Shown: piece after piece, positions 27,801 through 39,633 of the stretch | Layout: each line of letters begins with the position of its first letter | Numbering within the stretch: position 1 is the stretch's first letter | NCBI RefSeq assembly: GCF_900496995.4 | Contig: NC_044011.1 | Span: 18,322,041-18,386,040, forward strand | Reading direction: 5' to 3' | Source of the DNA: Aquila chrysaetos chrysaetos | Taxonomy: Eukaryota > Chordata > Aves > Accipitriformes > Accipitridae | DNA: 64,000 nucleotides | Made by a program: the position numbers and the translations under genes | Notes under the pieces: generated by a model | The model's database searches: none | The model's input: only the letters and a program-made list of their open reading frames with translations | What the model was told of the DNA's origin: nothing

Positions 27801-30800
27801 AGAAGGGTGAGGTGCTGCTGGACTCCAGAAGCAGAGTGTTGTGTCCTTCCACCTGGTATCAGTTGAGGGTGAGGATCTGGTGACTCCAGAGCTAGTGGTT
27901 CATGAGCTAATTGTTCAGTATGTTTAATTATCTTGGAGTGGTAAAAACATTGTCGTTGCAGCAATCAGACATGAAGTAGAGTTTCTGTATCCAAGAAGTT
28001 TGTCTGTTTTTCCCAACTATGTCTTTTGGCCTTACTGACTTTGCTTTGGGTGGCTTAATGCAAACATATGTCCATTAGAGACCTTCATAGACTTGCCTTG
28101 GATTACCTCCAAAGCCAGCCCCAGCTCAGTCCTGGATCTGAGAGAGATCAGGAGCACAAGAGGTGAAAACACCTTGTAGACATGGGTGAACCATATTGTC
28201 CCTAAGGCATGCCACGCTGTTATGTGTGGCATTTTCCTATGAGAAAGTGGGTTGCCCTGTGTTGTTCTCCCTGACTGTGGTCTGGCTGCCAGGGCAGATG
28301 GAGAGTGAGGTGAAAGTACAGCGTCAGCTATGGCCTTCTTTTGCAGAGTTCAGTTTTAAGGCCAAATGCTGTGAGCGCCTGGGATGTTGTTACAGTAAGG
28401 GCTTCACAGTAGGCCATACCAGGTAATGTGGCCTGTTTTTGACACAGCGTGTTGAAGCGCAGTCACCCTGGGCACGGCCTCAATTCAGAGTGTCCGAGTG
28501 CTCTGGGCCTAGGGCCATGAGTGGCTTCTTGCCTACAGTCCATGGGGAAACTGGTCTTTGAGGCCTGTTTGCGAAAGCCTGCAAGAAGGGCTCGGCCCAC
28601 TCCATGCAGACATGGCAGGCCAGGCCTGCGGGGCAGTTTCCCTGCCCAGCCCTCCATGGCTGCTCTGCGAGGCAGGACAGCAGCACAGAGTGGGGAAAAC
28701 TGAGAGTCCTGGCCACTGGCCTAGCCTCCCTTCACCTGCCTGACACCGTGAGGCAGGAAAATGCCAAACGGGCCTTAGAGATGACAACAAAACAGGGTGG
28801 GTGTGTGCAGCTGATTCACAGGGCAGAGTAACAGCTGGACATGCTTGTAAAGAAAGGCACCTGTCTCACAGGTGGGCACCTTCCACAGTGCAGATGTGCC
28901 TGGGAGGGTTCAGGGGCATCCTGGAGAGCTGCACCTAAGGTGCTCCCAGAAAGCAATGTGGACAGGAATAACATAAGCAGTTCGCCCATGCTATTTCTCT
29001 CCGAGCGCAACCACCTCTAGCAACACAGCATTTTTTTCCAGTTGTGTTCAGATTGATGGCAACTCTCCTGATCCCTTCAGGAGGCTGTCCCATAAGTGAG
29101 CAATGTCACAGCAAGGAATAAATTTCTTTCCTGATATCTAAATGTGCTCCTTCCCTGGATTGCTCTCAATACCCTCCACCCCGTTGCCTGAAATTACTGC
29201 TCACTCACCACTGTAGTGGGTTTAGCCGTGCTGTACGAATCCAGAGAGATAAGAAACTATATTCTTTAGATAAATAGCACAGACTCTTGCACAAAGTTCT
29301 TTCTTGTCTCAGAGTTCAGTCTGCACCCTTACTTAGAAAAAAGGAATGTAACAAAAAAACCCTCTTTACAGAAATTACCTTAAAATGCAGCATGCAATAT
29401 CGTTAGTGCAGTGCTAAGGACTTTCAAAATAGTGGTGGTGTTTCAAGTAAGATTATGGCCACCATTTTCCCCATGGTTGCCAATGTATAATATTTGAAAC
29501 GATCTCTTTTTCTGTGCTTCAAGCAGCAATTAAGTATTGTGTTTCAAATGCCACCACACAGCAACAGTGAGTAAATAATGGTTTAAATAAGAAGTAAGAA
29601 AAAGTTTTGTTTGCTTTTGCAGGTGTTAAATTTCAGCAGGACAATCTAACTCAAACAAAGCTCTAAACAAAAAAGTTACTGGAATCCTGACTGACAACCT
29701 GAGTTTCATGTTAGACAAGCCAGATAATCAAAATTATCTCTCCTGGCTCTAAAATCTCTAGCCACTGATTTTTACCATGGCTGTAAAATTCTGAGAGTGA
29801 GATTTTAAACTTCAGGTATAACATTTTTGTTTAAATTTTTAATGCATGGGAAAAACAATTGCAGCAACTACATGTGGTTAAATGCTTTATTTCTGTAATG
29901 AGTATCCTTAAAAAAAACCCCACAGTAAAACTCACACTGACAAGTACATTGCAGGATTAAAATGTGAATTTAGGTTATTTTCTTGTTCTTCTGGTAACCT
30001 GCTTATTCCTCCCTTGAGAAGAAATGCAATGCTACGTTTCCAGTACCCAGATGGATTCAAACTCACATCCTGTAAGAAATCTCAGAACATTAGGACAAAG
30101 GTAATTGAATCATTTTTAGACCCAGTAATTAATTCTGTGGAACCCATTTATGGGAAACAGCTGCAGTGAAACCCTGCTTGTAGAGAACAGAATGAAAGCT
30201 GCAAGTTGTTTAAATGCAAACTCGTGATGCTTGTAAGTGAGCCCCTTCCCACAGGACTCAAGCTTGCAATCCTGCCCCAATGTCAAAGACCTTCAGAGTG
30301 AAGACGGTGGGACCACACCTGTAACTGAGAGGTTTAGTGGAGAAAATTCCATGACTGCACGACAACAGGCTCCCATTACATTTCTTAATTGGTTACTTTA
30401 GATTACTCTCTCAGCCAACCTTTGTTAATGTGAAATGATAACCTTGAACTGTGTACATGGTTTAAGTATTATCCAAACACCTGCACGCAGCATACAGGGA
30501 CAAAGTCAGAAATTCTTTTGCACTTGTGTGAGGTCAGAATCAGGCTGCTTCTGTCAGCCTGATCACAGGATCACAGTAATCCAGCTGTTTATGGGCCTTA
30601 TCAAACATTAGATTACGAGTTTGTGCATGCCATTCTGGAAATAGAGCTTACTGGCCTGATTCTGCTACTTCTAGCCATGGTGCTGTTACCTCATTTCTTG
30701 TGCAATCTTATTTATACACAAGCAGAGGTGGAAGAGATGAGTCTTATGTTATTTAGAAAACTTGAGATTACATGAGGAACAAATTAGTGGTTCAGCAATT

Positions 30801-33800
30801 ATAAAAATCTGAGGTAATTAGGGGAAGTTGAAGTGGTCCTGGTCAGAACAGTTGCCCTGTTAGTTTTCAACTCAAGCTAAATGCCTGTTGTTTGTCCTGA
30901 AAAGAGACAGAGGATAAATTCTTTAAAATAACAGATTCCTTTTAATCTGGCCTTTAATGTAATGATTCTGAGGTTTCTATTGTGGGTTTTTTGCAATGTA
31001 TTCTGTAACATTATACACATTCTATGTATATGTGTTCTATATACACGTTAATTACATCTGGCTTTGATATGCACAGACTCCCCTTGCTCCTTTGAGAAGA
31101 CTAGTGGGATGGTGTTTGGTGGCACTGCTCAGGTAAGGGAGGTCAGCCAGATTTGGCTCACATCACACAGGGAGAGAGAGTGCAAATATGAACCTACTCC
31201 TTGAATTATTGAAGTATCTCCTTTACTCCTCCTTCTAGGATTATCATCTACACAAGATTTCCAGCTTGGATCTATGCTCCTCAGCACCCATGTGCTTCCT
31301 CCTAGAGCCCTCAAAAGCCTGTCTGCTCTGCTCGGCAAATTCCTTTTGCATCTTCCAACCCAAAGCTGCTTTTTCAACACTTATTTACCCAGTGCCTGCT
31401 CTGTTTCCTTTCAGCCAGTCAATGGTGCCCTTCAAGCCACCTGTGGTTCAGCTCCTCTTCACTCTCCCTGCTCATCTTTTGAGTCCTCACTCCTCACCCC
31501 AGCTGGGAGTTGGGGAGGCAGCTGCACCAAGAGTCCTAGTTCTCCCCCCAGGGGAGGAGGGAGAGGAGAGCACGGTGGAGTGGAGCGATCCCAGTTGTTC
31601 ACAGTAAGGAAGTAAGGTGTGGCTCATCCTGAATTTGCCTGACACACTTTCTCATCAAAGGACAGCCGACAACCAGGAAGAAGGTTTATCAGGTAAGGGT
31701 TACTTGGAATTGCCCATCCAGGCCCTATAACAAAGGCTGGGCCTTATGACACTAACAGTTTTGTTCTGTGTTACATGGTTAACAAAAAACCTGCCCATAA
31801 ACAGGGTGATCTGGCTCCAGATGTTCTGGGCTGGGAACAGACTGCTGTGGGATGCACAAGGACCTTCACTGGAGCACGCGTACAGGGCAGTACATGCGGG
31901 ACGGAAAGGGCCTGCTACAGCAGCCAGTAAACATTATGTTATTCTAACAGCATAACTAGTTGGTTTTACTATTCTTCTTTTGTCTTTTTTTCATTATTAA
32001 TTAATATTCAGTTAATACAGCAGTGAGCAGAATGTACCCACAGGTCTATCCATAGAGGAAGTAATTTACTGCCTGCTTTACAACAGTGCTGTGTAAACAC
32101 TTGAGTTGCATTCAGTACTGCATTTCTATGGGAGTAGTGGCACATTCAGGTGAGCAAACACAACACTTTGGAGAAAACCAAGCACTTTTGGTCCAGCCCA
32201 CACAGCTACTAGCCCGTGACAGTCTAAAAATAAATCATTGTTGTTAATGAAAAAATTGAGAAACTGAAAATGATCCCAACATGCTCTTTAAAATTCAATG
32301 TTTCTATTAGTTCCACAGGACTTCTGCTTCGTGCAGCTTGAATACAGCATTAGAGAGGCCCTGGCCTTACTTCAAAACTCTCATGGATTTCAGTCAGTCA
32401 GGATCAGGCCCAGGATGGGCACCTGAAACCAAAAGGCTAAGAAAGGAAGCCCAAGGGACCATCATTACTTCCCAGCATCAGAGAGATTTCTTATAAACAC
32501 CTTAAAATACTCTTCCAAAATTAGAAGTATTTATAAATACATAATTCTACAACCCTTGTATTGTCCTGTTAACATCTGCCTCTGTATGAGAAGCAGATTT
32601 TCCTCTATTCTTGTTCCCTAAATCACAGAGCAGGTTTCAAATGTCATTATTCAGTTGTTTCTTTCTCCACAGATGTTAACGCTTTTTCTTGCAGTGCAGT
32701 TTCACTGCTGAACAGCAAATGGAACTGAGACCCAGACGGAGACAGGGATCTGCAAGACCCTCCTCAGATTTGCAGTGTTTCCTTGCCTTAAAGCACATAT
32801 CCGAACTATTCTTTGGGACCCTGTGGCAAGGCACGCATCTCATGTGAGGCTACCGACTTCAGTTCATCCCTGAAACCAGCATCCTCCAGAATTCAGTGAA
32901 ATTACAATACTTATTTAACCCTGTGCATATACTTAAGAGTGCTGCTTGGGTCCAGCAGGTATTCCTGTACATGCTCAAGGATAATAGTTGACGAATCAGT
33001 TTGGTGAGAGCTGACCATGAACTTCTAGTGACTGTGATCTTCAGTAAAACCAATTTTCATCCTTAACATTTTTAGAATCATTTCAGTATGGTGTCTGTAC
33101 ATTGTAAGTCACTGTGGCATACATACTGCCCTGTTTTCTTGCAGACATAGGAGCTTAGAATTTTAACTCTCTACCCTCCCACAGTCAGGTGCAATTCCTT
33201 TCCTTAATGACCATGCACACAAAATGACCTCTGTGTTCCCTTCTGCAAAACTGTGCACTGTTTCCCTAAACTCTGGAGCTCACATTTTCATGATGAAAGG
33301 TGCAATTATTTTGCTGTGCAGCAACATCTGCAACAAGACTGGCTTTGCAAACAGATTTTCAGCCTCTCATTAGGTTGACAAGAATTTGGTCTGCCTGGTA
33401 AGATATCTTCTGCATGTGGCAAATTCATTTTATTTAAGCATCCCTTCACATTAGTCTTTTAAAAGAGCCTTCTGAATGCAAAGGCAGACACTACTGCTCA
33501 GTCTACCCTTCCCTGTGCATTACAAATTGTTTATTAATGAGGCAGGTAGAATCCGATTTTATGCAGTCGATCATGCAAATGTATTAGCAACTGTAACCTA
33601 AAATTAGCACCTTTCATGACTATAACATCATTTCCAAACTTCCCTCAATTATGTGCTGTTCCTTAGTGGTTACAGTTCATTCTTTGTCATTCTGGAGTCT
33701 CAGAGAACTCTAAGCAGTGCACTGTGCTGGTGACCACAGCAAGGCAGAAACTGGATCTATGTAATTCTTAAACACTACTCACAGATCTTTTTTCCCCCAC

Positions 33801-36400
33801 AGTATATGAGATTCAGTGAGCACAAAACTTCACTGACATTCTTTGATGATGCCTTTGATTTGTGGCAGTGGCAAAACTGCTTGTCCCAGTAACCTACAAT
33901 TATGACATTTCAGTGATAAAACCCACACAAATCAACACCTCCACTAACAATGCAGTTTCGCTATTTTAATGTTGGGGAATTACTTGCATTTTACTTTTGG
34001 CACAGGTTCTGATTTAATTCCTAGTTAAGTCAATGAGAGCCTGGAGAATCTTTTGGTTTGCTTCAGTGACAGGGGATAAGCCCAGCAGTCAAGGTTTATT
34101 CTCCAAATATTAGCAGAAGTGCTCCACTTATCAGGGAGCTGATACTGTTAGCTCAAAGACAATAAAAGCTTTGCATCCAAGTACAAGCTTTTGTGAGATC
34201 TCAGTTGACAGATGGATTTATAAACTGATAATACAATCTTGTATTTCTTCTTAAACTTTAGTTAATTGAAGCATTTGGGAAGTGTGGATCTTTCCAAAAC
34301 AACTCCTTGACGAACCACACTGAAATGATGTTGCCTACTCAAGAACTTTAATGTCAGTGAACCTTGACTTTCCAATCATTGTAAACTGTCTTTAAATTAA
34401 GAGTATTATAAAACTGGAATCTAGTTTTATTTTTGTTTGGATAAAGCAACTCAAGACACCTGACATTGACAGAGCTAACCAGATATGAGGCAGATCTATA
34501 CTAAAACTGCCAACTTTTCTTTCTGCTCCCTTCTAAACTTTTTCCCCAGTGAAGACAATTTAGCAGTGGGCTTTATAAAAAAATTCCACAAATCTTTATG
34601 TGCTGAGGGCATGTCCTCGAATATACTGAAATTCTTGAAAAGGCTCTCATAGGCTTCAATGGAATTGTAATCAAGTTCTGAATGCGAGAGGCAAGAGATT
34701 CCCCAATTTCATTTTCTAGATATGATCAGCAGTGATGGAAGTGCCCAGCTCTGTGAAATGTTGTGTAAAATTCTATAGTATGCTCTTGTATATGGCTTGA
34801 TAGTGCTACAGATGTGACAGCCTGGGAACCCCTATAGTATAGACTATGGTAATTCCTGGGTGAACTGCCTTCTGGAAGAAGATTTTCTTTTAATGAATTA
34901 ATGGGCAGCAGATGCTGGGAGGAATGCATTCCTCTGTCTTTCAGCAGTGCTTCATATGTACAGTAAATACATGTAATGTTTGAGACACCTCTAAATATAT
35001 GTATAAAAGATGTATAGCCAGGATTGCTCTTTCGAAATTACTAAGCACTATCAGATGACCGGTAGCATAATCTTTAAACAATTCAATACTTTTGAGAATA
35101 ATTTTTAAGCCATAACATAAACAGGTTCTGAAATCCTACAACAGAAGTTGGACAAATAGAAACAGCTTCTGCAAAGTCTATGTATTGCACTCCACTTGCC
35201 AAAAACGTGGTCTAAATCAGGAAATGTCGTGAACTAAACCAGTCAAAGTCCAACTAATTAATATTTTACTATAGCTGTTAGCAGACAAGACTGTAAAAAG
35301 TCCTTCTTCCCTGTCTGCGTGCTTAGCATGTGATAGGCCTATCACCTGGCAGAAACTGCCCGGGAGTCTTTTGGCTCAGGCTCCAGATTAACACAGATCT
35401 TGCCTGCGCAGACAAATTCCTGTGGGAGATGAAGGGCTTACACAAATGAGTATTTCAGGGCCACACCAATATGTTGTTGCATTTCCAACCCGTCTGCCAG
35501 AAGACACACTGGCTGTAGAAAACTGTTGACTTCCCATGACACTCATTTCCACAAGGCTTGACTTCTGCATCCTCCTGAGAGCTACATCCAAGGACTCCAG
35601 GGATGATGATTCCTGCAAGACTTAAGGGAGGCAACTAGCACTGCTCATTCAGTCTCGTGCTATGTTGCCAAGCTAATACTTGCACCTTTCTCAGGGTGCT
35701 CTTAGTTGAACAGTTTGGTGAACTGGAGAAACTTCCACACCCATGTAAGAATGCCAGGCAATTGGATCTTTACACTACTTACTGTTGAGCTCGTTGACCA
35801 CATGAAATGGCAATCTGGTCTTTCATCTTTACCAGTAGAGTTTTCTGACCTTAATCTCAGGTGCATACTGATGTACCAACAGACCTACTGGAGACATAAA
35901 GGACTGCAGCTGCTAAAAGCATACATCCCAACCATAATCACAAACTTTCTATAAATAGAGCATGAAAGTCACACATGGCTTTTATGGGCCAGGTGTTCTG
36001 GAAGCTATTTTTGAGTGGCACTGAATCATGGCAACATATTTAGCCCATTTGTTAAATGTTCACAAAGCAGTTGTGCTATATGCCAAAAATACATCTGCAG
36101 TGGACTGATCCATCAGACTCTGTGCCATCCCATCATGGAGGAGTGGGGATGTGAGGATGCTCCTATCTAGAGACCAAAATCAGCAAAGCTGAATTAAGGT
36201 TGTTTGTACATCTAGAGATAGGACACAGCCTGGCTGCTTCCTGCAGTTTCATTTCACTGGTGTCAGGGAAGCGCAGAGGTACCATAGCACGCTTTCACAG
36301 CTACACCAACACCTAAGGCAGCTGTGGCTGTGGCAGCTGGCGCGTCCCCCCCGCCCCTCAGGTTCATGCCTAAGCCCAGCTGTCCCTGCAAGCCTTCCAT
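21839..36400. other. Long intergenic stretch, no gene recognised
   Basis: About 14.5 kb without a recognisable exon, gene family motif or RNA gene. Two overlapping open frames of about 100 codons on opposite strands (21,981-22,353) have no homology I recognise. A somewhat GC-richer patch at 28,440-28,830 produces several short overlapping frames on both strands and looks non-coding. On the minus strand 35,388-35,618 is an open frame preceded by an AG, which could be a non-coding-RNA exon downstream of the CpG island at 36.6 kb, but nothing supports translation. Confidence 0.5.
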
Positions 36401-36479
36401 CCCTTCGCTGCTGCAAGGACATGGACGGACAAGCGACAGCATCATCATGGGATTTCCCCCCACCTGCAGAGAAGGCTAA

Positions 36480-37350
36480 GGATGAAACCCCTGAAATATG
36501 CCTCGGAGCCCCTGCCCGCAGACCCCCGACGATTCCACCCTCGGACGCTGCTGCCCTCTCCAGCCTGCCCCTGGAGCCCCGCCGCCAGCAGCAGCAGCCC
36601 TCGGCCCACCTCCGCGGGAGCCTCCCCTCACCCCCGCCGCCATCTTGAGCGGGGAGCTGAACGGGCCGGACGTGGCAGAGGGCCTCGGGGCAGGGACGAC
36701 CCGTGTCTCCCCCACCTCCAGCAGGGGAGGAAGACTGTGGCTTCCCCCCCAACCCGGTGAGGCTGCGACGGAGCGGCCCCCACCCCCGAGAGCCGCCCCA
36801 GAGGCGGCCCCGCTACGGCGAGACCACGGTCCCAACGCTCCCTCCCCCGCCCTGCTGACAGAACACCGCGCCGCCCGCCCTCCGGTCCCCAGAGGCCCTG
36901 CGCATGCGCACAGCCGCCGCTCGCGCCACACCCCAGCCGCTACCCCAGTCACCCAGGGGAAGGGGGGAACGGTGGGACTTTGCCCTGGGAGAGCCGGTGT
37001 CGTCACGCGGGCGACGGCCAATGAGCGAGCGCGATTAAAATAGCGCACGATAAATAGGAGCTCGGCGGGCGGTGCCGTCCGGGTGCAGGTGCGGTGGAGG
37101 CGGCGGCTGCCGCCCCCGGTCCCCGCCGCCTCCCGCGCTCCCTGTCACGGCTGCCCGCCACCATCCCGGCCCCGAGGAGCCGGCTGGGCGCCAACGGGGC
37201 GGCTGGCGGACGGCGGACGGAGGGGGCGTCCCCCTCTCTCGGGAGAGGCCCCAGGACAGGACGCGACGCCCTCGGGGCCTTGGTGCCTGGCCTGGTTGCT
37301 TCATCTCCCCTCAAGGACTGGGTGACTCTTCCTGCTGGTTTTAGTTCATT
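36480..37350. promoter_or_regulatory. Orphan CpG-island promoter, apparently bidirectional
   Basis: This CpG-dense block lies midway between EZR and RSPH3. It contains a palindromic NRF1 site TGCGCATGCGCA (36,899-36,910), a CCAAT box in GGCCAATGAG (37,016-37,025) and an A/T-rich TATA-like element GATAAATAG (37,049-37,057). These would suit a plus-strand start near 37,080. A YY1-type AAGATGGCGGC on the minus strand (36,646-36,636) would suit a minus-strand start. Such motif groups mark constitutive promoters. No protein gene could be attached on either side; a lncRNA pair is the simplest reading. Confidence 0.65.
36632..36643 (-). CDS. Hypothetical minus-strand first coding exon (MAAG)
   Basis: On the minus strand CTCAAG is followed by ATGGCGGCGGGG and then GTGAGG, a good splice donor (36,631-36,626). 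The ATG sits inside a YY1 motif, an arrangement common in housekeeping promoters where the start codon lies just inside a short first exon. If real, only four codons (MAAG) are encoded here and the gene runs left towards 20-36 kb, where I found no further coding exon. It may equally be a chance match in an untranslated leader. Confidence 0.2.
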
Positions 37351-37399
37351 TCTTCCGTCAAAGCATGCTCTCTGCCTCTCTCTAGAGTAACTGAGGGTA

Positions 37400-38424
37400 G
37401 CCAGTGCCATGTCATCATGAAAAAAACACCGTTCCTAGCAGTAATGCCTTGTGTGTGCTTTTAAAACAGCATTGGTTTGAGATCTGAGGCTGGCTGTTAC
37501 CAGTGAAGGAAGTGGAGTGATAAAGCTTATTGTATTGGCCTATAGTCTTCCATCTCTTTTGTTAGTCTGAAACATGCAACAGAAAATTATTTCAGAGGTA
37601 TTAGTTGGCCAGGCCCTTTCTGGATAAGGTCCTGCTGGAAAGATGCAGGCCTGCCCTGTTTGGGGCTTACTGCTGAGGCTTCCCAATACTGTACAGACAT
37701 GCACAGTGAATACATTAAACCCATATCCACCAATGGAGAAACATAAGGTGAGGTTTTCTTTTTATCCCCTTTTCCTCTGGGAAAGATGGGGATGCATCAT
37801 ATGGAGGTGAATAGAGGAGAACTGTAGTAAAACAAACATGACTCATAACGAAAGCAAATAGTCTTCTATTTGAAGATTTTTGCTTTATTTTTTATGTATT
37901 ATCAGGAAAATGTTAAAAATATGCTGAGTTCCTGACTATACTCAAGATTGCAAGTGCTCAAAGTGCAGTGGGTCTCTTAGAAGATGTGTTCCTCCTTGCT
38001 TAAACTGCTGATTTTGTGGAAATGCCCATAGCACACCTGTTCTTGGTCTGCAGTGTGCAACTGTTACACATGTTCTCACCTTACTAATTGCATATACTGC
38101 ATTGCTACTTTCGTATAGCAGATAAGGTATCTGCTGTAGGACCACTGGGGTTTCTTTTTTTTGTTGCGTTGTTCATTTTTGCCTTTTTTTTTTTTTTTTT
38201 GTGCAACCTTGCTAAGATAATAAAGAATATGCATTTGCTATTTGGGAACATATCGTGCAGTGTATTTTATATAATTTTTTATATATATACACACACACAC
38301 TTTCATCCAGCTGAATTATCTAAATATGAAGTTTATTCTCTATTTTTTACAAAGTTGCCACTGGATTCAAGGAGAAGTATTTACTGAAATGCTTAACATA
38401 GCAGCTGGGGGGGAAGAGGGATCA
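37400..38424. other. Non-coding DNA downstream of the orphan CpG island
   Basis: I see no coding exon. If a plus-strand transcript starts near 37,080, this would be its body. The stretch contains a poly-T run near 38,186-38,202 and a short TA/CA microsatellite near 38,278-38,300. Confidence 0.5.
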
Positions 38425-38770
38425 TCAAATGAAATCGTGAGGTGGCAGGTTCAAAAGAAGGTACCTCTTCACGCAAAACAATTAAATCTTGGAACTCATT
38501 GCTACAGGATGTCAGGGATGTCAGAAGTTCAAAAAGCGATTAGGCATGATCATGGAAGAAAAATCCGTGCAGGGATGTTCAACACAAACACCTCTGATTC
38601 AGGAACTCTTTAAGGTGCAAATTTGCATCCTGCGGAAGTGTTTTGGGGAGCAGCCTCCCCTGTCCTCACGCTGTCATTAGGCGATGCCTGTTGGCTGCTC
38701 TAGGAGATAGTGTCCTGGGCTGGACTGGAAATGCTGCTCTTCTGACCCAGCATGGTCATCTCTGTTTAAC
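38425..38770 (+). repeat. Ancient CR1/L3-like LINE 3' fragment
   Basis: The order of short blocks matches a widespread amniote LINE-type repeat as I recall it: TTCAAAAGAAGGTACCTCTTCACGC, then TTGGAACTCATTGC..CAGGATGT, then AAAAAGCGATTAGGCATGATCATGGAAGAAAAATCC, then a closing CTGGGCTGGACTGGAAATGC..TCTGACCCAGCATGGTCAT. No coding frame is preserved. A repeat database search would fix family and borders. Confidence 0.5.
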
Positions 38771-39047
38771 TGTCATTTCATTCAACATGGGTTTTTTTCA
38801 CAGTCTTTAATAAATCATAAACAGCAATCCTTGCAATAAACTTTTGTGATACATAAATGCTGTTTCCTTATGCTCTGTACATCTCTGTCCTTTCTTGCCT
38901 GTTACTTTGACTGAGGGATGGAAGGTTGCTTTGCTGTGTGTTTGTATAATGCTGCATTATCAAGCTTAGCACTGGTCCGTGCCTGTATTTCCTAGATAAT
39001 TATTTGATATAAATAAATATTAATAATCTGTATTTCTGAAGATGGCC

Positions 39048-39628
39048 TGTCCTGGTTTCGGCTGCGATAGTTAATTTTCTTTCTAGTAGCTGGTATAGTG
39101 TTATGTTTTGGGTTCAGTATGAGAAGAATGTTGATAACACACTGATGTTTTCAGTTGTTGCTAAGTCCTGTTTAGACTAAGTCAAGGATTTTTCAGCTTC
39201 TCATGCCCAGCCGGCAAGAAGGCTGGAGGGGCACAAGAAGTTGGGAGGGGACACAGCCAGGACAGCTGACCCAAACTGGCCAAAGGAATATTCCATACCA
39301 TGTGGTGTCATGCCCAGTATATAAACTGGGGGGAGTTGGCCTGGAGGGGGCCAGACAGCTGCTTGGGAACTAACTGGGCGTCGGTTGGCGAGTGATGAGC
39401 AATTGCATTGTGCATCACTTTTGTATGTTCCAATTCTTTTATTATTCTCATTTTATTATTATTATCATCATTATTATTTTCTTCCTTTCTGTCCTATGAA
39501 ACTGTTCTTACCTCAACCCATGAGTTTTACTTTTTTTTTCCGATTGTCTCCTCCATCCCACTGCGTGGAGGGGCAGTGAGTGAGCAGCTGTGTGCTGCTT
39601 AGTTGCTGGCTGGGGTTAAACCACGACA
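39048..39628 (+). mobile_element. Solo LTR, ERVL-like, with 5-bp TSD TGGCC
   Basis: A 581-bp LTR starts TGTCCTGGTTTCGGCTGCG and ends GGTTAAACCACGACA. It is flanked by perfect TGGCC duplications (39,043-39,047 and 39,629-39,633). A TATATAAA box is present at about 39,318. Towards the 3' end there is a (T/A)-rich ATTATT microsatellite-like stretch (39,435-39,480) that is also present, on the other strand, in the copy at 21.3-21.8 kb. Equal length and shared ends show the two are the same family in opposite orientation. No internal provirus remains. Confidence 0.92.
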
Positions 39629-39633
39629 TGGCC

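Noticed and set aside
36249..37410. Open frames of 135-190 codons at the second CpG island
   Set aside because: Same composition artefact; no motif, no splice-consistent continuation.
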